Positions 18,153 through 27,207 are shown, numbered from the stretch's first letter. The stretch is DNA of 64,000 nucleotides from Ferruginibacter sp. (GCA_028288705.1 JAQBNH010000008.1:248001-312000); one strand, 5' to 3'. A program made the numbers and translations. Notes: generated by a model from the letters alone, not told the origin.

Positions 18153-20339
18153 TTACGCGATTTTGCTCCATTTTGTTTTTACTTTTTGAAAATGAAGTTG
18201 CTTTTTAATCATTTCGTTTGCAGGGAGCTTGAGATCGGGATCGGCTTCGAGCAACTTTTCCACGGCTTCACGGGCCACTTCCAGCATTGCCTTATCGTTG
18301 ATCAGGCTGGCCAACTTGAAATTCAATGCACCGCTTTGTCGTGTACCTTCAATTTCGCCCGGCCCACGAAGCTCCAGGTCTTTTTCGGCAATTGCGAAGC
18401 CATCGTTCGTTGCAACCATTATTTTGAGCCTTTCCTGCGCGTCGTTAGAGAGTTTATTTTTCGTGAGCAGGACGCAGTAACTTTTATCGGCTCCCCGCCC
18501 CACGCGCCCGCGCAGCTGGTGTAATTGCGAAAGCCCGAACTTCTCCGCACTTTCGATCACCATCACAGTTGCATTGGGCACATTTACACCAACTTCGATA
18601 ACCGTTGTGCTGACCATGATCTGCGTGTCCTGCTTCACAAAGCGCTGCATATTGGTTTCCTTCTGATCGGCCGGCTGCTTACCGTGAACCATACTTATCC
18701 AGTATTTCGGTTCAGGAAAAAATGACTTCACTTCTTCATAACCCTTCATCAGGTTTTCATAATCAAGCTTACTGCTTTCTTCTATCAACGGGTAGATAAC
18801 GTAAGCCTGTCGCCCGAGCTGCACTTGTTCCTTGATAAAATCCATCACCTGCGGCCGTGCTGTTTCTATGCGGTGAAAAGTGGTAATCGGAATTCTTCCG
18901 GGTGGCAATTCATCCATCACACTATAATCCAAATCACCATAAGCTGTTAATGCCAGCGTACGCGGAATCGGTGTGGCTGTCATCACCAGCACATGCGGCG
19001 GAATGGTATTTTTTTTCCAGAGCCGGGCGCGTTGTGCCACACCAAATTTGTGTTGCTCATCTACAACGGCAAAACCCAGGTTCGCAAACTGCACTTTATC
19101 TTCAATTACAGCATGTGTGCCCAGCAGGATATGAATCGTTCCATCCACGCATTCTGCCAGGATCTTTTTCCGTTGCTTCGCGGGAGTTGATCCCGTTAAG
19201 ATGCGCACGTTTACGGGCAGGTCTTTCAAAACTTCCGTGATGCCGGTATAATGTTGCTGGGCAAGGATCTCTGTCGGGGCCATTAACACAGACTGAAAGC
19301 CATTGTCTGCCGCGATTAGCATACTCAGCAACGCTACCATCGTTTTGCCACTACCTACATCTCCCTGGAGGAGCCGATTCATTTGCTTTCCGCTGCCCGT
19401 ATCCTTTCTTATTTCTTTTAACACGCGCTTTTGTGCATTGGTTAACTGGAACGGCAGGTAGTCGTTATAAAACCGATTAAAAAATTCCCCGATCTTATCA
19501 AAGACCTGCCCACGGCTGAAGCGATGCCGTTCAAGCTTCATTAATTGCATCCGCACCTGTGCGAAAAATAATTCTTCAAATTTCAACCGGCGTAATGCAT
19601 GTTCATAATGTTTTTCAGACGCAGGAAAATGAATTTGCTCATAAGCCTGGAAGCGCGGCATCAGTTTGTATTGCTCAATAAGATTTGCGGGCAGGTTTTC
19701 AGGCAGATCTTTTTCCTGGATGCGTTGCAGTACTTCTTTGGTGAATTTTCCGAGCAAATGGCCGCTTAGTCCTTTGGCTTTCAGTTTTTCGGTTGATGGA
19801 TAAACCGGCTCCAGGTGCGCACGGCCTGCGGCATTTTCCACCGTAAAATTTTCCAGATCCGGATGCGCAATTTGCGGCTGGCTCATAAAAAATCCGAGTT
19901 TGCCGAACACGAGATAAGATTGCCCTACATGAAGGATCTTCTGCACCCAGTTAATTCCCTGGAACCACACTAATTCGATGATCCCCGTTTGATCCTGCAA
20001 CCTGGCCACGAGTCTGCGGCCACGGTTCTGGCCGATGATCTCCATATTCAATAATTTTCCGGCAACATATGCGTATTCCATTCCGGGTCGCAGGCCGGCA
20101 ATTTTATCAACGTTTGTCCGGTCAATATGACGAAAGGGAAAATGTTCCAGCAGATCTTTAAAACTATGGATGTTTAGCTCCTGCCTTAACAATTCGGCAC
20201 GCGGCGCTGAAATACCGGTAAGGTATTCAACAGGGTTGTTTAATATATCTGTGGAACTGCTGATGTTTTTTTTGTAAAGATAACCCGGGCTGAAATATTT
20301 TGCTGACTGAAGATGAACGCTATCAAGCAGGTAAAGCAA
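18153..20339 (-). CDS. recG: ATP-dependent DNA helicase RecG
   Basis: 728 residues as drawn, compared with about 700 for the family. RecG remodels stalled replication forks and Holliday junctions. A wedge/OB domain (~60-230) precedes the helicase core with Walker A LLQGDVGSGKTM, DEQH box VVDEQHKFG, TATPIPRT and RGRVGRG motifs. The start is unclear. No ATG or GTG is available before the conserved N-terminus. The frame can open at a TTG (20339), or at an ATC (20262-20264) that gives the family-like beginning SSSTDILNNPVEYLTG. A near-consensus -7 element (TATCTTTA, 20275-20282) lies just before the ATC. It is downstream of the DEAD-box gene. Confidence 0.93.
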   Translation of the reverse strand: MLYLLDSVHLQSAKYFSPGYLYKKNISSSTDILNNPVEYLTGISAPRAELLRQELNIHSFKDLLEHFPFRHIDRTNVDKIAGLRPGMEYAYVAGKLLNMEIIGQNRGRRLVARLQDQTGIIELVWFQGINWVQKILHVGQSYLVFGKLGFFMSQPQIAHPDLENFTVENAAGRAHLEPVYPSTEKLKAKGLSGHLLGKFTKEVLQRIQEKDLPENLPANLIEQYKLMPRFQAYEQIHFPASEKHYEHALRRLKFEELFFAQVRMQLMKLERHRFSRGQVFDKIGEFFNRFYNDYLPFQLTNAQKRVLKEIRKDTGSGKQMNRLLQGDVGSGKTMVALLSMLIAADNGFQSVLMAPTEILAQQHYTGITEVLKDLPVNVRILTGSTPAKQRKKILAECVDGTIHILLGTHAVIEDKVQFANLGFAVVDEQHKFGVAQRARLWKKNTIPPHVLVMTATPIPRTLALTAYGDLDYSVMDELPPGRIPITTFHRIETARPQVMDFIKEQVQLGRQAYVIYPLIEESSKLDYENLMKGYEEVKSFFPEPKYWISMVHGKQPADQKETNMQRFVKQDTQIMVSTTVIEVGVNVPNATVMVIESAEKFGLSQLHQLRGRVGRGADKSYCVLLTKNKLSNDAQERLKIMVATNDGFAIAEKDLELRGPGEIEGTRQSGALNFKLASLINDKAMLEVAREAVEKLLEADPDLKLPANEMIKKQLHFQKVKTKWSKIA
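20275..20282 (-). promoter_or_regulatory. candidate -7 element (TATCTTTA) close to the recG start
   Basis: One mismatch to TAnnTTTG on the minus strand. It lies inside the N-terminal extension of the recG frame, ten bases before the ATC at 20264-20262. If it is used, the TTG at 20339 would be outside the transcript and recG would have to start further downstream. Confidence 0.35.
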
Positions 20340-20410
20340 CGCATGAGGCAGTGAATTTTACCCCAGAAACCGCGCAAGAAAAAAGCGATGCCCCCGCACC
20401 GCTTGTAAAA

Positions 20411-21634
20411 TTATTTGTTTCTTGCTCCTTTGGGATGAAAACTTCTTCTTTTTCCCTGGAACCCGCCACCCCGTTCTGGGGCAGTATTGTAAGTTGGTTG
20501 CTCACCAAAATGCTCCGGTAAAGGCATCTTTTGTACTTCTTTACCCAAGAGTTTTTCTATGGAAATAAATTTGCGTTGTTCTTTTACGTTTACCAGCGTG
20601 TATGCCGTTCCATCTGCCTGGGCACGCGCAGTCCGGCCGATCCTGTGTACATAATCTTCACCATCATGGGGAACATCGAAATTGATGACCAGGTCGATAT
20701 TGTCGATATCAATCCCGCGGCTCAAAATGTCTGTTGCTACGAGAACGGGTAAACGACCGCTTTTATATTGGATCAAAATATCTTCACGATCATCCTGCTC
20801 CAGGTCACTATGAATTTCGCCGGCGTGAATGCCATTGCGTTTCAGGTCGCGCGTTAGTTGCTTTACATTGAGTTTACTGCTACAAAATATTAATACCGCT
20901 TTGAACTGTTTTTGCTTGAGCAGATGCAGGATCAGCGGGATCTTCTGGGCATCATAAACGAGAAAAGCCTGCTGGATAATTTTTTCCGGTGGCTTACTGA
21001 TAGCGATATTGATCTCCTCGGGCTCATGAAGAATTTTTCGCGCCAGTGACCGGATCTTCGGTGGCATCGTGGCTGAGAACAAGAGGTTTTGCCTTTTTGC
21101 GGGGAGATGATCAATGATAAACATAATATCATCATAAAAGCCCATATCCAGCATGCGATCGGCTTCATCCAGTACGAGATATTGCAGGTCGTTCAGTTTC
21201 ACATAACCCATTTTTATATGAGCCATCATTTTCCCGGGTGTACAAACAACGATATCTGCACCCATACTCAGGGCCTTTTTCTCCTGCACGAACGCATTTC
21301 CGTCACCTCCTCCATACACAGCGATCGAACTCACTGAAGTGAAGTAGGATAAGCCTTCCAAATGCTGGGCAATTTGTACCGCCAGTTCCCGGGTAGGAAC
21401 GATGACCATCGCGGTAATACTGCTGCCATCATGATTGCCATTCAAAATGCGGTGGATCAGCGGCAATAAAAACGCGGCTGTTTTCCCGGTGCCCGTTTGA
21501 GCCGATGCGATCACATCTTTACCGGCTAAAATCAACGGCATCACCTGTTCCTGAACCGGGGTTGCGGATTCGTAATTAGAGGCCTCAATGCCTTCCATCA
21601 ACCGCTCGTTAAAACCAAAATCTGTAAACTTCAA
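20411..21634 (-). CDS. DEAD-box ATP-dependent RNA helicase (RhlE-like)
   Basis: 407 residues. Motifs occur in order: an N-terminal F-x-x-F-x-F with Q motif (ATPVQEQVMPLI), Walker A SAQTGTGKTAAF, PTRELAVQ, Walker B DEADRMLD, SATMPP, and the C-terminal HRIGRTARA. The C-terminus is short and basic (RGGGFQGKRRSF). Such helicases unwind short RNA duplexes in ribosome assembly or mRNA decay. The frame begins with TTG at 21634. The upstream aromatic residue needed for the Q motif lies in the first few residues, so a later ATG is unlikely. Divergent from the CvfB-like gene. Confidence 0.92.
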   Translation of the reverse strand: MKFTDFGFNERLMEGIEASNYESATPVQEQVMPLILAGKDVIASAQTGTGKTAAFLLPLIHRILNGNHDGSSITAMVIVPTRELAVQIAQHLEGLSYFTSVSSIAVYGGGDGNAFVQEKKALSMGADIVVCTPGKMMAHIKMGYVKLNDLQYLVLDEADRMLDMGFYDDIMFIIDHLPAKRQNLLFSATMPPKIRSLARKILHEPEEINIAISKPPEKIIQQAFLVYDAQKIPLILHLLKQKQFKAVLIFCSSKLNVKQLTRDLKRNGIHAGEIHSDLEQDDREDILIQYKSGRLPVLVATDILSRGIDIDNIDLVINFDVPHDGEDYVHRIGRTARAQADGTAYTLVNVKEQRKFISIEKLLGKEVQKMPLPEHFGEQPTYNTAPERGGGFQGKRRSFHPKGARNK

Positions 21635-21741
21635 AATAAAGAGTATAAAATAATTAGCTCTAAAGGTAAGCTATTCTGCCGCTTCGCCGGTTTGCACTTA
21701 AACGATTACCCGCGGTTTAGCTGAAGCTGCGCGTAAAAAGT

Positions 21742-21749
21742 TATCTTTG
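21742..21749 (+). promoter_or_regulatory. Bacteroidota -7 element (TATCTTTG) of the CvfB-like operon
   Basis: Exact match to TAnnTTTG, 24 bases before the ATG at 21774. Its TTG could be misread as an upstream start codon at 21747, but a codon inside the promoter element would not be transcribed. Confidence 0.65.
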
Positions 21750-21773
21750 ACGGCTTCCAGCAATAACATTTTT

Positions 21774-22604
21774 ATGATAAATACAGGCGAATATAATTTG
21801 ATGAAGGTATTACGTGAGGTCGACTTTGGGGTTTACCTGGACGATGGCGCAGAAGGCATTTTGCTCCCAAAACGTTTCGTGCCTGCCAATACCAACATCG
21901 GCGATGAAATCAACGCCTTTGTGTATCATGATGGCGAGGGACGCATGATCGCAACCACGCAGAAGCCAATGGGCGTTGTGGGGGACATTGTGAAACTCCG
22001 CACTGTTACTGTAACAGAACAAGGCGCTTTCCTGGATTTTGGCCTGATGAAAGACCTTTTCGTGGCGAAATCGCAGCAGCTCGCCGGCATGCGGCCCAAT
22101 GGGGAATATCTCGTAAAAATTTACCGCGATGACCAGACCAACCGTATTGCAGCAACTGAAAGAATAGAGCAAACCCTGAGCAATGATTTGTTAACCGTAA
22201 AAGAAATGGAATTGGTTGACCTGATCGTTTTCCGCAGAACGGATATCGGTTACGTGATGATCATCAATAACCAACATACCGGCGTATTGCACTTTAATGA
22301 AATTTACCGCCAGATCGGTGTTGGTGATAAATTCCAGGGTTTTATTAAAAAAATATATCCGGATAATAAGATTGACGTGGCTGCCGGGAAACCGGGTTAC
22401 AAACGTGTCGAAGATGAAGCCGGCAAAATTATGCGGTTGCTGAATGAACATGAGGGCTTCCTTCCCTATCATGATAAATCAGATCCTGAAGAAATTTATA
22501 TCTTTTTCGGGATGAGTAAAAAAACATTCAAAATGACCCTCGGAAATTTATACCGTCAAAAACAAATCAGCCTGGAGGATAAGGGCATCCGTTTAGTTAA
22601 ATAA
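21774..22604 (+). CDS. S1 RNA-binding protein, CvfB/YitL family
   Basis: About 276 residues from the ATG at 21774. The in-frame TTG at 21747 lies inside a promoter element and is rejected. The protein shows the CvfB arrangement: tandem S1-like OB domains (LREVDFGVYLDDGAEGILLPKRF, then GAFLDFGLMKDLFV, then VMIINNQHTGVLHFNE) and a C-terminal winged-helix region (FGMSKKTFKMTLGNLYRQ). CvfB proteins bind RNA; the Staphylococcus member affects virulence gene expression. It leads a plus-strand unit with the Smr and PAP2 genes, spaced 4 and 11 bases apart. Confidence 0.88.
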   Translation: MINTGEYNLMKVLREVDFGVYLDDGAEGILLPKRFVPANTNIGDEINAFVYHDGEGRMIATTQKPMGVVGDIVKLRTVTVTEQGAFLDFGLMKDLFVAKSQQLAGMRPNGEYLVKIYRDDQTNRIAATERIEQTLSNDLLTVKEMELVDLIVFRRTDIGYVMIINNQHTGVLHFNEIYRQIGVGDKFQGFIKKIYPDNKIDVAAGKPGYKRVEDEAGKIMRLLNEHEGFLPYHDKSDPEEIYIFFGMSKKTFKMTLGNLYRQKQISLEDKGIRLVK

Positions 22605-22608
22605 AATT

Positions 22609-22863
22609 ATGGCGCGGATAAAAGTTGACCTCCATGCGATCTACAACAACAGCGCGGCAATTGATAAAGCGTTATTAAATGCTTTTGAAGATGCCATTGA
22701 TAAAAAAATACGCGAGGTAGAGATCATTCCTGGCAAAGGCAGCGGCCAATTGCGGAAAAAAGTTGAACGCTTTCTGCAGTTGCCCCATATCAAACCACTG
22801 TATCACCGGATCGAAAACGACAGCAAAAATTTTGGTCGGCTATTTGTTTATTTCAAGTTTTAA
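22609..22863 (+). CDS. small Smr/MutS2-type domain protein
   Basis: 84 residues covering little more than one Smr domain. The signatures are the N-terminal VDLHAIYN (corresponding to the Smr L-D-L-H box) and IIPGKGSGQLRKKVERFL (the H/G-x-G-x-G-x-LR box, here with P-G-K-G-S-G). Smr domains bind or nick branched DNA or RNA. This stand-alone form is common in Bacteroidota and its role is unknown. It starts four bases after the CvfB-like gene and is followed eleven bases later by the PAP2 gene. Confidence 0.85.
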   Translation: MARIKVDLHAIYNNSAAIDKALLNAFEDAIDKKIREVEIIPGKGSGQLRKKVERFLQLPHIKPLYHRIENDSKNFGRLFVYFKF

Positions 22864-22874
22864 CATCGTCCAAT

Positions 22875-23564
22875 ATGGTTGATCAACCTAATTCCACAGC
22901 CACCAAAACAAACGCTGGTAAAATAACCTTATCCTTTATTCTTGTCATTGCCCTCTTTCTCATTTGCCTGGGGGGAGTGTTCGCCATTGCCGATATGATT
23001 TTTGAAGACAATAACCTGGTGTTTGACATGAAGGTTTTTGATTGGATCAGGCCACATATTAATCCGGCAAATACCCGAATGATGTTAGCCGCAACTTTTT
23101 TTGGCTCACAGGTTTTCCTGTTGCCCGCTAACTTATTGTTGATTGGCATTTTCTACTTTGTAAAAAAACTACGCAAATATTCCTGGAAGATTGCCATCGT
23201 TGCCATCACGAGCACAATCGTTTTGTTCAGCCTTAAATTTTTACTGGAACGCCAGAGGCCACTGGTGCCACTAATCGCCAAGGCGCATGGCTACAGCTTT
23301 CCCAGCGGACATACATTTACCAGCGTTACTTTTTTCGGCATGCTTTGCTACATCGTATACCGCAGCGATCTTACAAACTGGATTAAATGGGTGCTGATTA
23401 TTTGCATGACGGTGATGACACTGATGATTGGATTTAGCCGCATTTATCTTAGCCTGCATTATGCAACAGATGTGATCGCCGGGTTTTGCCTGGGTGTTAT
23501 CTGGTTATTGCTGAGTAAATGGGTCCTCGTGAAGTCCCCGCTCGCCTACCTGCAGCGGCGGTAA
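22875..23564 (+). CDS. PAP2-type membrane phosphatase
   Basis: 229 residues with about six hydrophobic segments. All three parts of the PAP2 signature are visible: KFLLERQRP near 118-126, YSFPSGHTF near 138-145, and SRIYLSLHYATDVIAG near 189-202 with the catalytic His and the supporting Asp. Members dephosphorylate phosphatidate, phosphatidylglycerol phosphate, lipid A or undecaprenyl pyrophosphate at the inner membrane. The substrate here is not determined, but a lipid kinase and an App1-type phosphatase are adjacent. The 3' end overlaps the convergent App1-like gene by 60 bases. Confidence 0.92.
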   Translation: MVDQPNSTATKTNAGKITLSFILVIALFLICLGGVFAIADMIFEDNNLVFDMKVFDWIRPHINPANTRMMLAATFFGSQVFLLPANLLLIGIFYFVKKLRKYSWKIAIVAITSTIVLFSLKFLLERQRPLVPLIAKAHGYSFPSGHTFTSVTFFGMLCYIVYRSDLTNWIKWVLIICMTVMTLMIGFSRIYLSLHYATDVIAGFCLGVIWLLLSKWVLVKSPLAYLQRR

Positions 23565-24635
23565 TAGCGGCACGGGCTCATCAATGATTCCCACTTCTTT
23601 CGAATGTTGAATTGCATCTGCACTGTGATTGAAGTAACAGGTAAGCACGCCGGCATTTTCTATTTCTTTTAATTTTTCCACCACCGGGGGTTTGGCTTTT
23701 TTATTTACAGACCGGATATAGACACAAAAGATCTTGTTGTGAAAATGCGCTACGATAGAAGCATAAATATTGGCGTCCTGTTGTGAATCATCTCCCAGTA
23801 ATATAAATTGCTGGTTAGGAAACGATTCGAGGATACGCACAATGCGCGTAAACTTCCCGCTGTGATTATTCTGCCCTGTCTTAAATATCTGGCTGATCAT
23901 TTTTATCTGGTTCAGCAAGTACACACCTTCCGGCAATTTATTCTGGCGGGAAAATTCCCGGATATATTCATACAAATTCCATTCGCTGCTGCTTACATAA
24001 AAAAAAGCGTTGGCTGTTTTGCCTTTTTCATCCGCATTGCTCAACAACCTGTAATGATTTACTACTCCTTCAAAAGGTTTGCGGCTTCGTGCATTTTCTG
24101 TAAGTAAAACGAAAAGTCGCTTGCGCAGATTTGACGAATGTGAGATTAGAAATGTATCGTCAATATCTGATATAAAAGCGAATTCACTCGGCGTTGGTAC
24201 GGTTAAAGATGCCTTCGCAGAACAGGAGATATTTCCCGACTTTTTAAGAATAAGATTAACCTTTACGGAATAACAACCGGGGGTGAGCGCAACTTCTGGC
24301 TGCCATTCAAATTTGAAGAAACCATCTGCTTCAGACACAGTTTCATATACCTTGCCTTCCCATTCCAATTGAAGAGTCGCCGCTTTAATGGGATTCACGA
24401 TAAAAAGCCTCAGGACTGCAAGGGTATTGTATAAAAAGTTGTTGCGGTATTTTTTTCTGCCCAACGGACTTACCGACAGCGCATGGCCATAAATCAAACA
24501 ATTTTTATCGTTACCAAAACCATTGTATAATTTCACCGAAGGACTGTCGCTTAATTTTAAGAATTTAAACAACCGTCTGCGCCATCTTTTAATCAGCGAT
24601 CGCTTTACAGGTGCAGGTGTTTTTTGGGGGTCCAT
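23505..24635 (-). CDS. App1-type phosphatidate phosphatase-like protein (DUF2183)
   Basis: 376 residues. An N-terminal beta region (~60-155) is followed by the App1 catalytic domain, with the HAD-like DxDxT motif in FISDIDDTFLISH near 165, FFYVSSSEWNLYEY (motif II region) and FILLGDDSQQDANIY (acidic motif III/IV). Yeast App1 is a Mg-dependent phosphatidate phosphatase; the bacterial substrate is unproven. The last ~25 residues (PPLQVGERGLHED) overlap PAP2 coding sequence by 60 bases and look like a poorly constrained tail. The ATG is only 17 bases from the divergent lipid-kinase ATG. Confidence 0.85.
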   Translation of the reverse strand: MDPQKTPAPVKRSLIKRWRRRLFKFLKLSDSPSVKLYNGFGNDKNCLIYGHALSVSPLGRKKYRNNFLYNTLAVLRLFIVNPIKAATLQLEWEGKVYETVSEADGFFKFEWQPEVALTPGCYSVKVNLILKKSGNISCSAKASLTVPTPSEFAFISDIDDTFLISHSSNLRKRLFVLLTENARSRKPFEGVVNHYRLLSNADEKGKTANAFFYVSSSEWNLYEYIREFSRQNKLPEGVYLLNQIKMISQIFKTGQNNHSGKFTRIVRILESFPNQQFILLGDDSQQDANIYASIVAHFHNKIFCVYIRSVNKKAKPPVVEKLKEIENAGVLTCYFNHSADAIQHSKEVGIIDEPVPLLPPLQVGERGLHEDPFTQQ

Positions 24636-24652
24636 TCATGTAAATTAAAGAA

Positions 24653-25546
24653 ATGACTGCGAATAATGGTTTAAAGATGCTTTTCGTAATTAACCCCGGT
24701 GCCGGGAATACGAACAACAAAAGCTGGAAAGAAAGCATCGAACAGTATTATCAGGGCAAAGACTATTCCATTGATTATTTCATGTTGCCTGAGCAGCCGG
24801 TGTCCGCTGATTTAAAGAGGTATATTGATGATAAAAAACCAGGTCGTGTTATAGCCGTTGGTGGCGATGGTACCGTTACGATGGTCGCGAATATCATCCA
24901 GGGTACGGGCATTGAACTGGGAATATTACCAGGTGGGTCGGCTAATGGGATGGCGAAAGAACTCGGCATCCCCGAAGAACCGGATGAAGCCCTGGACATC
25001 ACTGAAAACGGTGAGATCAGGAAATGTGATACGATCCTGATAAATAATAAAAATAGCTGCTTACACCTGAGTGATATTGGGCTAAACGCACAGTTAATTA
25101 AATATTTTGATGAAGGAAAACTGCGGGGCAAAATGGGTTATGCAAAAGTGATCCTTAAAACGCTATGGCATAAAGAAAAAATGCAGGTGATCATCCATAG
25201 CAAAGCACTGGAAGTACGCCGTCATGCATTTATGGTTGTGCTGGCAAATGCCAGTAAATATGGTACGGGAGCCGTGATCAACCCGGAAGGGAAAATTGAC
25301 GACGGCGAATTTGAAGTTATTATCGTGCGCCGGTTGTCGGTGATCGCGCTCGTTAAAATGTTGCTAAAGCCAGGCCCGTTCAATCCAAAACACATTGAAA
25401 TTTTCCCCTCGACTTCTGTTGAAATAACCACGTTGAAAAATGTACATTTCCAGATTGACGGCGAGTATATGGGCAAGGTGAATAATATTACCGCGAAGAT
25501 CATTCCCGGTAATATTAAACTACTGCTTCCTCCCCTGAAAAATTAA
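24653..25546 (+). CDS. diacylglycerol/lipid kinase family protein (YegS/DgkB type)
   Basis: 297 residues, family length. The nucleotide-binding GGDGTV occurs at ~70-75, followed by GILPGGSANGMAKELGIP, the counterpart of the usual G-x-L-P-x-G-T-A-N-D motif (Asp replaced by Gly in this protein). The C-terminal half carries the beta-sandwich domain with VVLANASKYGTGAVINP and FQIDGEYMG. These cytoplasmic kinases phosphorylate diacylglycerol, sphingosine or related lipids. The start at 24653 is the first ATG; a second at 24677 directly precedes the conserved core. The stop overlaps that of the convergent L,D-transpeptidase gene (TTAA). Confidence 0.9.
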   Translation: MTANNGLKMLFVINPGAGNTNNKSWKESIEQYYQGKDYSIDYFMLPEQPVSADLKRYIDDKKPGRVIAVGGDGTVTMVANIIQGTGIELGILPGGSANGMAKELGIPEEPDEALDITENGEIRKCDTILINNKNSCLHLSDIGLNAQLIKYFDEGKLRGKMGYAKVILKTLWHKEKMQVIIHSKALEVRRHAFMVVLANASKYGTGAVINPEGKIDDGEFEVIIVRRLSVIALVKMLLKPGPFNPKHIEIFPSTSVEITTLKNVHFQIDGEYMGKVNNITAKIIPGNIKLLLPPLKN

Positions 25547-27207
25547 ATTGTGCCGCCGTTAAACATTTTTGCTGCCATAGTTTTATCATGGCCGTAAATA
25601 TCATCTGCGAAATGTAATGCACCTGCATCATCTACCCATGCCGTGTAATAAGTGATCAACACCGGGATCGGCTTTTTCAATTTTACAAATTGCTGTTCGC
25701 CGCTATTCATCGCTGCCTGGATATTCTCCGGGCCCCATGAAGCATCATCTTTCAATACATAATTGGCGAGTTTGGTTGGATCACTCAACCGAATACAACC
25801 ATGGCTGTAGGCGCGCTTGTCTTTATCAAATAATGATTTGGCAGGCGTATCGTGAAAATAAATATCAAAACTGTTGGGGAATAAGAACTTTACTTTACCG
25901 AGAGAATTTTTTTCACCAGGTAACTGTCTTACAACGGGTATACCACCTGCATTACCGGTTACTTCCATATTATGGCTAGCCAGGTAATTCGGGTTGGAAG
26001 CCATCCCTGGAATGATTTCTTTTTTTACAATACTCACCGGCACATTCCAATAAGGGCTGAAAACTACCTGGTTCATATTTCCTGTAAACATCATTGTATT
26101 ATGCCCCTCTTTCCCTACTACTACATTCATATCAAATACGGTGCTCTTTCCTTCTTTTACATGCAGGATAAATTCAGGAATATTCACCAGCATCAACTGG
26201 CCTTCGGGCTGATTGATCATCCATTGCATTCTTCCCATATTGATCAGTAATTGCTCAATACGTTTTGCCACCGGCACATTCATATCTTTAATTTGCACAT
26301 CCAGTAAAACTCCTGTTGGCGTGTACCCATGCCTTGCCTGGAACTTTTTAACGCCCTCTTCAACGGCAGCATCAAACACGAGACTTGTATCGCCGGCAGC
26401 AAGATCACCGGTTAACTGTAAACGCTTCTTCAACGAACCGATTTCAGGAGAACTGCTCCCTTTCTTCAATTGCTTTGTCGGGGCTGAAATGGTTGGCCAG
26501 CCACCTTTTCTTGCAATATCCACGTAGCGCGCTAGTTCAACTTTTAATTTCTTGTAAGACTCATTCACATCCTCGTAATATTTTCCGTCTTTGTGTTTCT
26601 TTGTCAGCAATGAATCAGCCAGCAACATGAGGTCTTCTTTTTTACGGGGAATGAAGCGCTCCATTTCTTTACGTTTCACATAACCGTCTTCAATATTATT
26701 TAATGTGTAAAGAAGAAAATGCTCCGTAAGTTTCAACTCTGTATTCTGAATATTTTTATCAGTTGCATTAACAGACAGCGACTCTTCGGCCACCAGGTCG
26801 TTCATCTTTTCCTGGAAAGGTTTGTCTTTTAGTAAACTGTCGTTGGTATAGGTGGTATGATAACTATGCACGTTCCAAAATCCGCGTGCCTGCTCTGTTA
26901 AACCTGCAGAAGAAAACCAGGCGTACTGGTAATTTCGGGCGTTGTAAAAACTGCGCATCCTGCGGGCGATAGAGGCATCGGGCTTTTCATCCGCGATAAA
27001 TTTTTCCAGCATTAAGCTGTCAAAAAAAAGATCGTTGTAAGCATTTGCAGGGGTAATAGAAAAATCACGTTTGGTTATTTTCTTTTCCGCTTCCGATTTG
27101 GTGCTTTCTTCTGTGTCGGAGCTTCCACTGCTGCTGGTTTTTGAGGTGTTGCTTTTGCAGGAGATCATCCCTGCTACAATGAGGCAAGTAACAATGAGTT
27201 TTTTCAT
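25543..27207 (-). CDS. L,D-transpeptidase (YkuD/YcbB type) lipoprotein with peptidoglycan-binding domain
   Basis: 554 residues. A lipoprotein signal (MKKLIVTCLIVAGMISC) predicts a lipid-anchored envelope protein. A charged Ser/Lys-rich linker follows, then an N-terminal scaffold region. A PG_binding_1 domain lies near 265-310 (GSLKKRLQLTGDLA ... VKKFQARHGYTPTG) and a YkuD domain at ~335-520 with the catalytic signature SHGCIRLSDP. This matches the YcbB/LdtD architecture, which makes 3-3 peptidoglycan cross-links. The ATG is preceded by a Shine-Dalgarno-like GGAGG, unusual for this phylum. The gene is downstream of the PAS histidine kinase on the same strand. Confidence 0.93.
   Translation of the reverse strand: MKKLIVTCLIVAGMISCKSNTSKTSSSGSSDTEESTKSEAEKKITKRDFSITPANAYNDLFFDSLMLEKFIADEKPDASIARRMRSFYNARNYQYAWFSSAGLTEQARGFWNVHSYHTTYTNDSLLKDKPFQEKMNDLVAEESLSVNATDKNIQNTELKLTEHFLLYTLNNIEDGYVKRKEMERFIPRKKEDLMLLADSLLTKKHKDGKYYEDVNESYKKLKVELARYVDIARKGGWPTISAPTKQLKKGSSSPEIGSLKKRLQLTGDLAAGDTSLVFDAAVEEGVKKFQARHGYTPTGVLLDVQIKDMNVPVAKRIEQLLINMGRMQWMINQPEGQLMLVNIPEFILHVKEGKSTVFDMNVVVGKEGHNTMMFTGNMNQVVFSPYWNVPVSIVKKEIIPGMASNPNYLASHNMEVTGNAGGIPVVRQLPGEKNSLGKVKFLFPNSFDIYFHDTPAKSLFDKDKRAYSHGCIRLSDPTKLANYVLKDDASWGPENIQAAMNSGEQQFVKLKKPIPVLITYYTAWVDDAGALHFADDIYGHDKTMAAKMFNGGTI

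Noticed and set aside
23505..23564. The App1-like C-terminal tail PPLQVGERG as a possible intergenic repeat element read as protein.
   Set aside because: Resembles translated short intergenic repeats, but only one copy is present in this window, so a repeat family cannot be shown.
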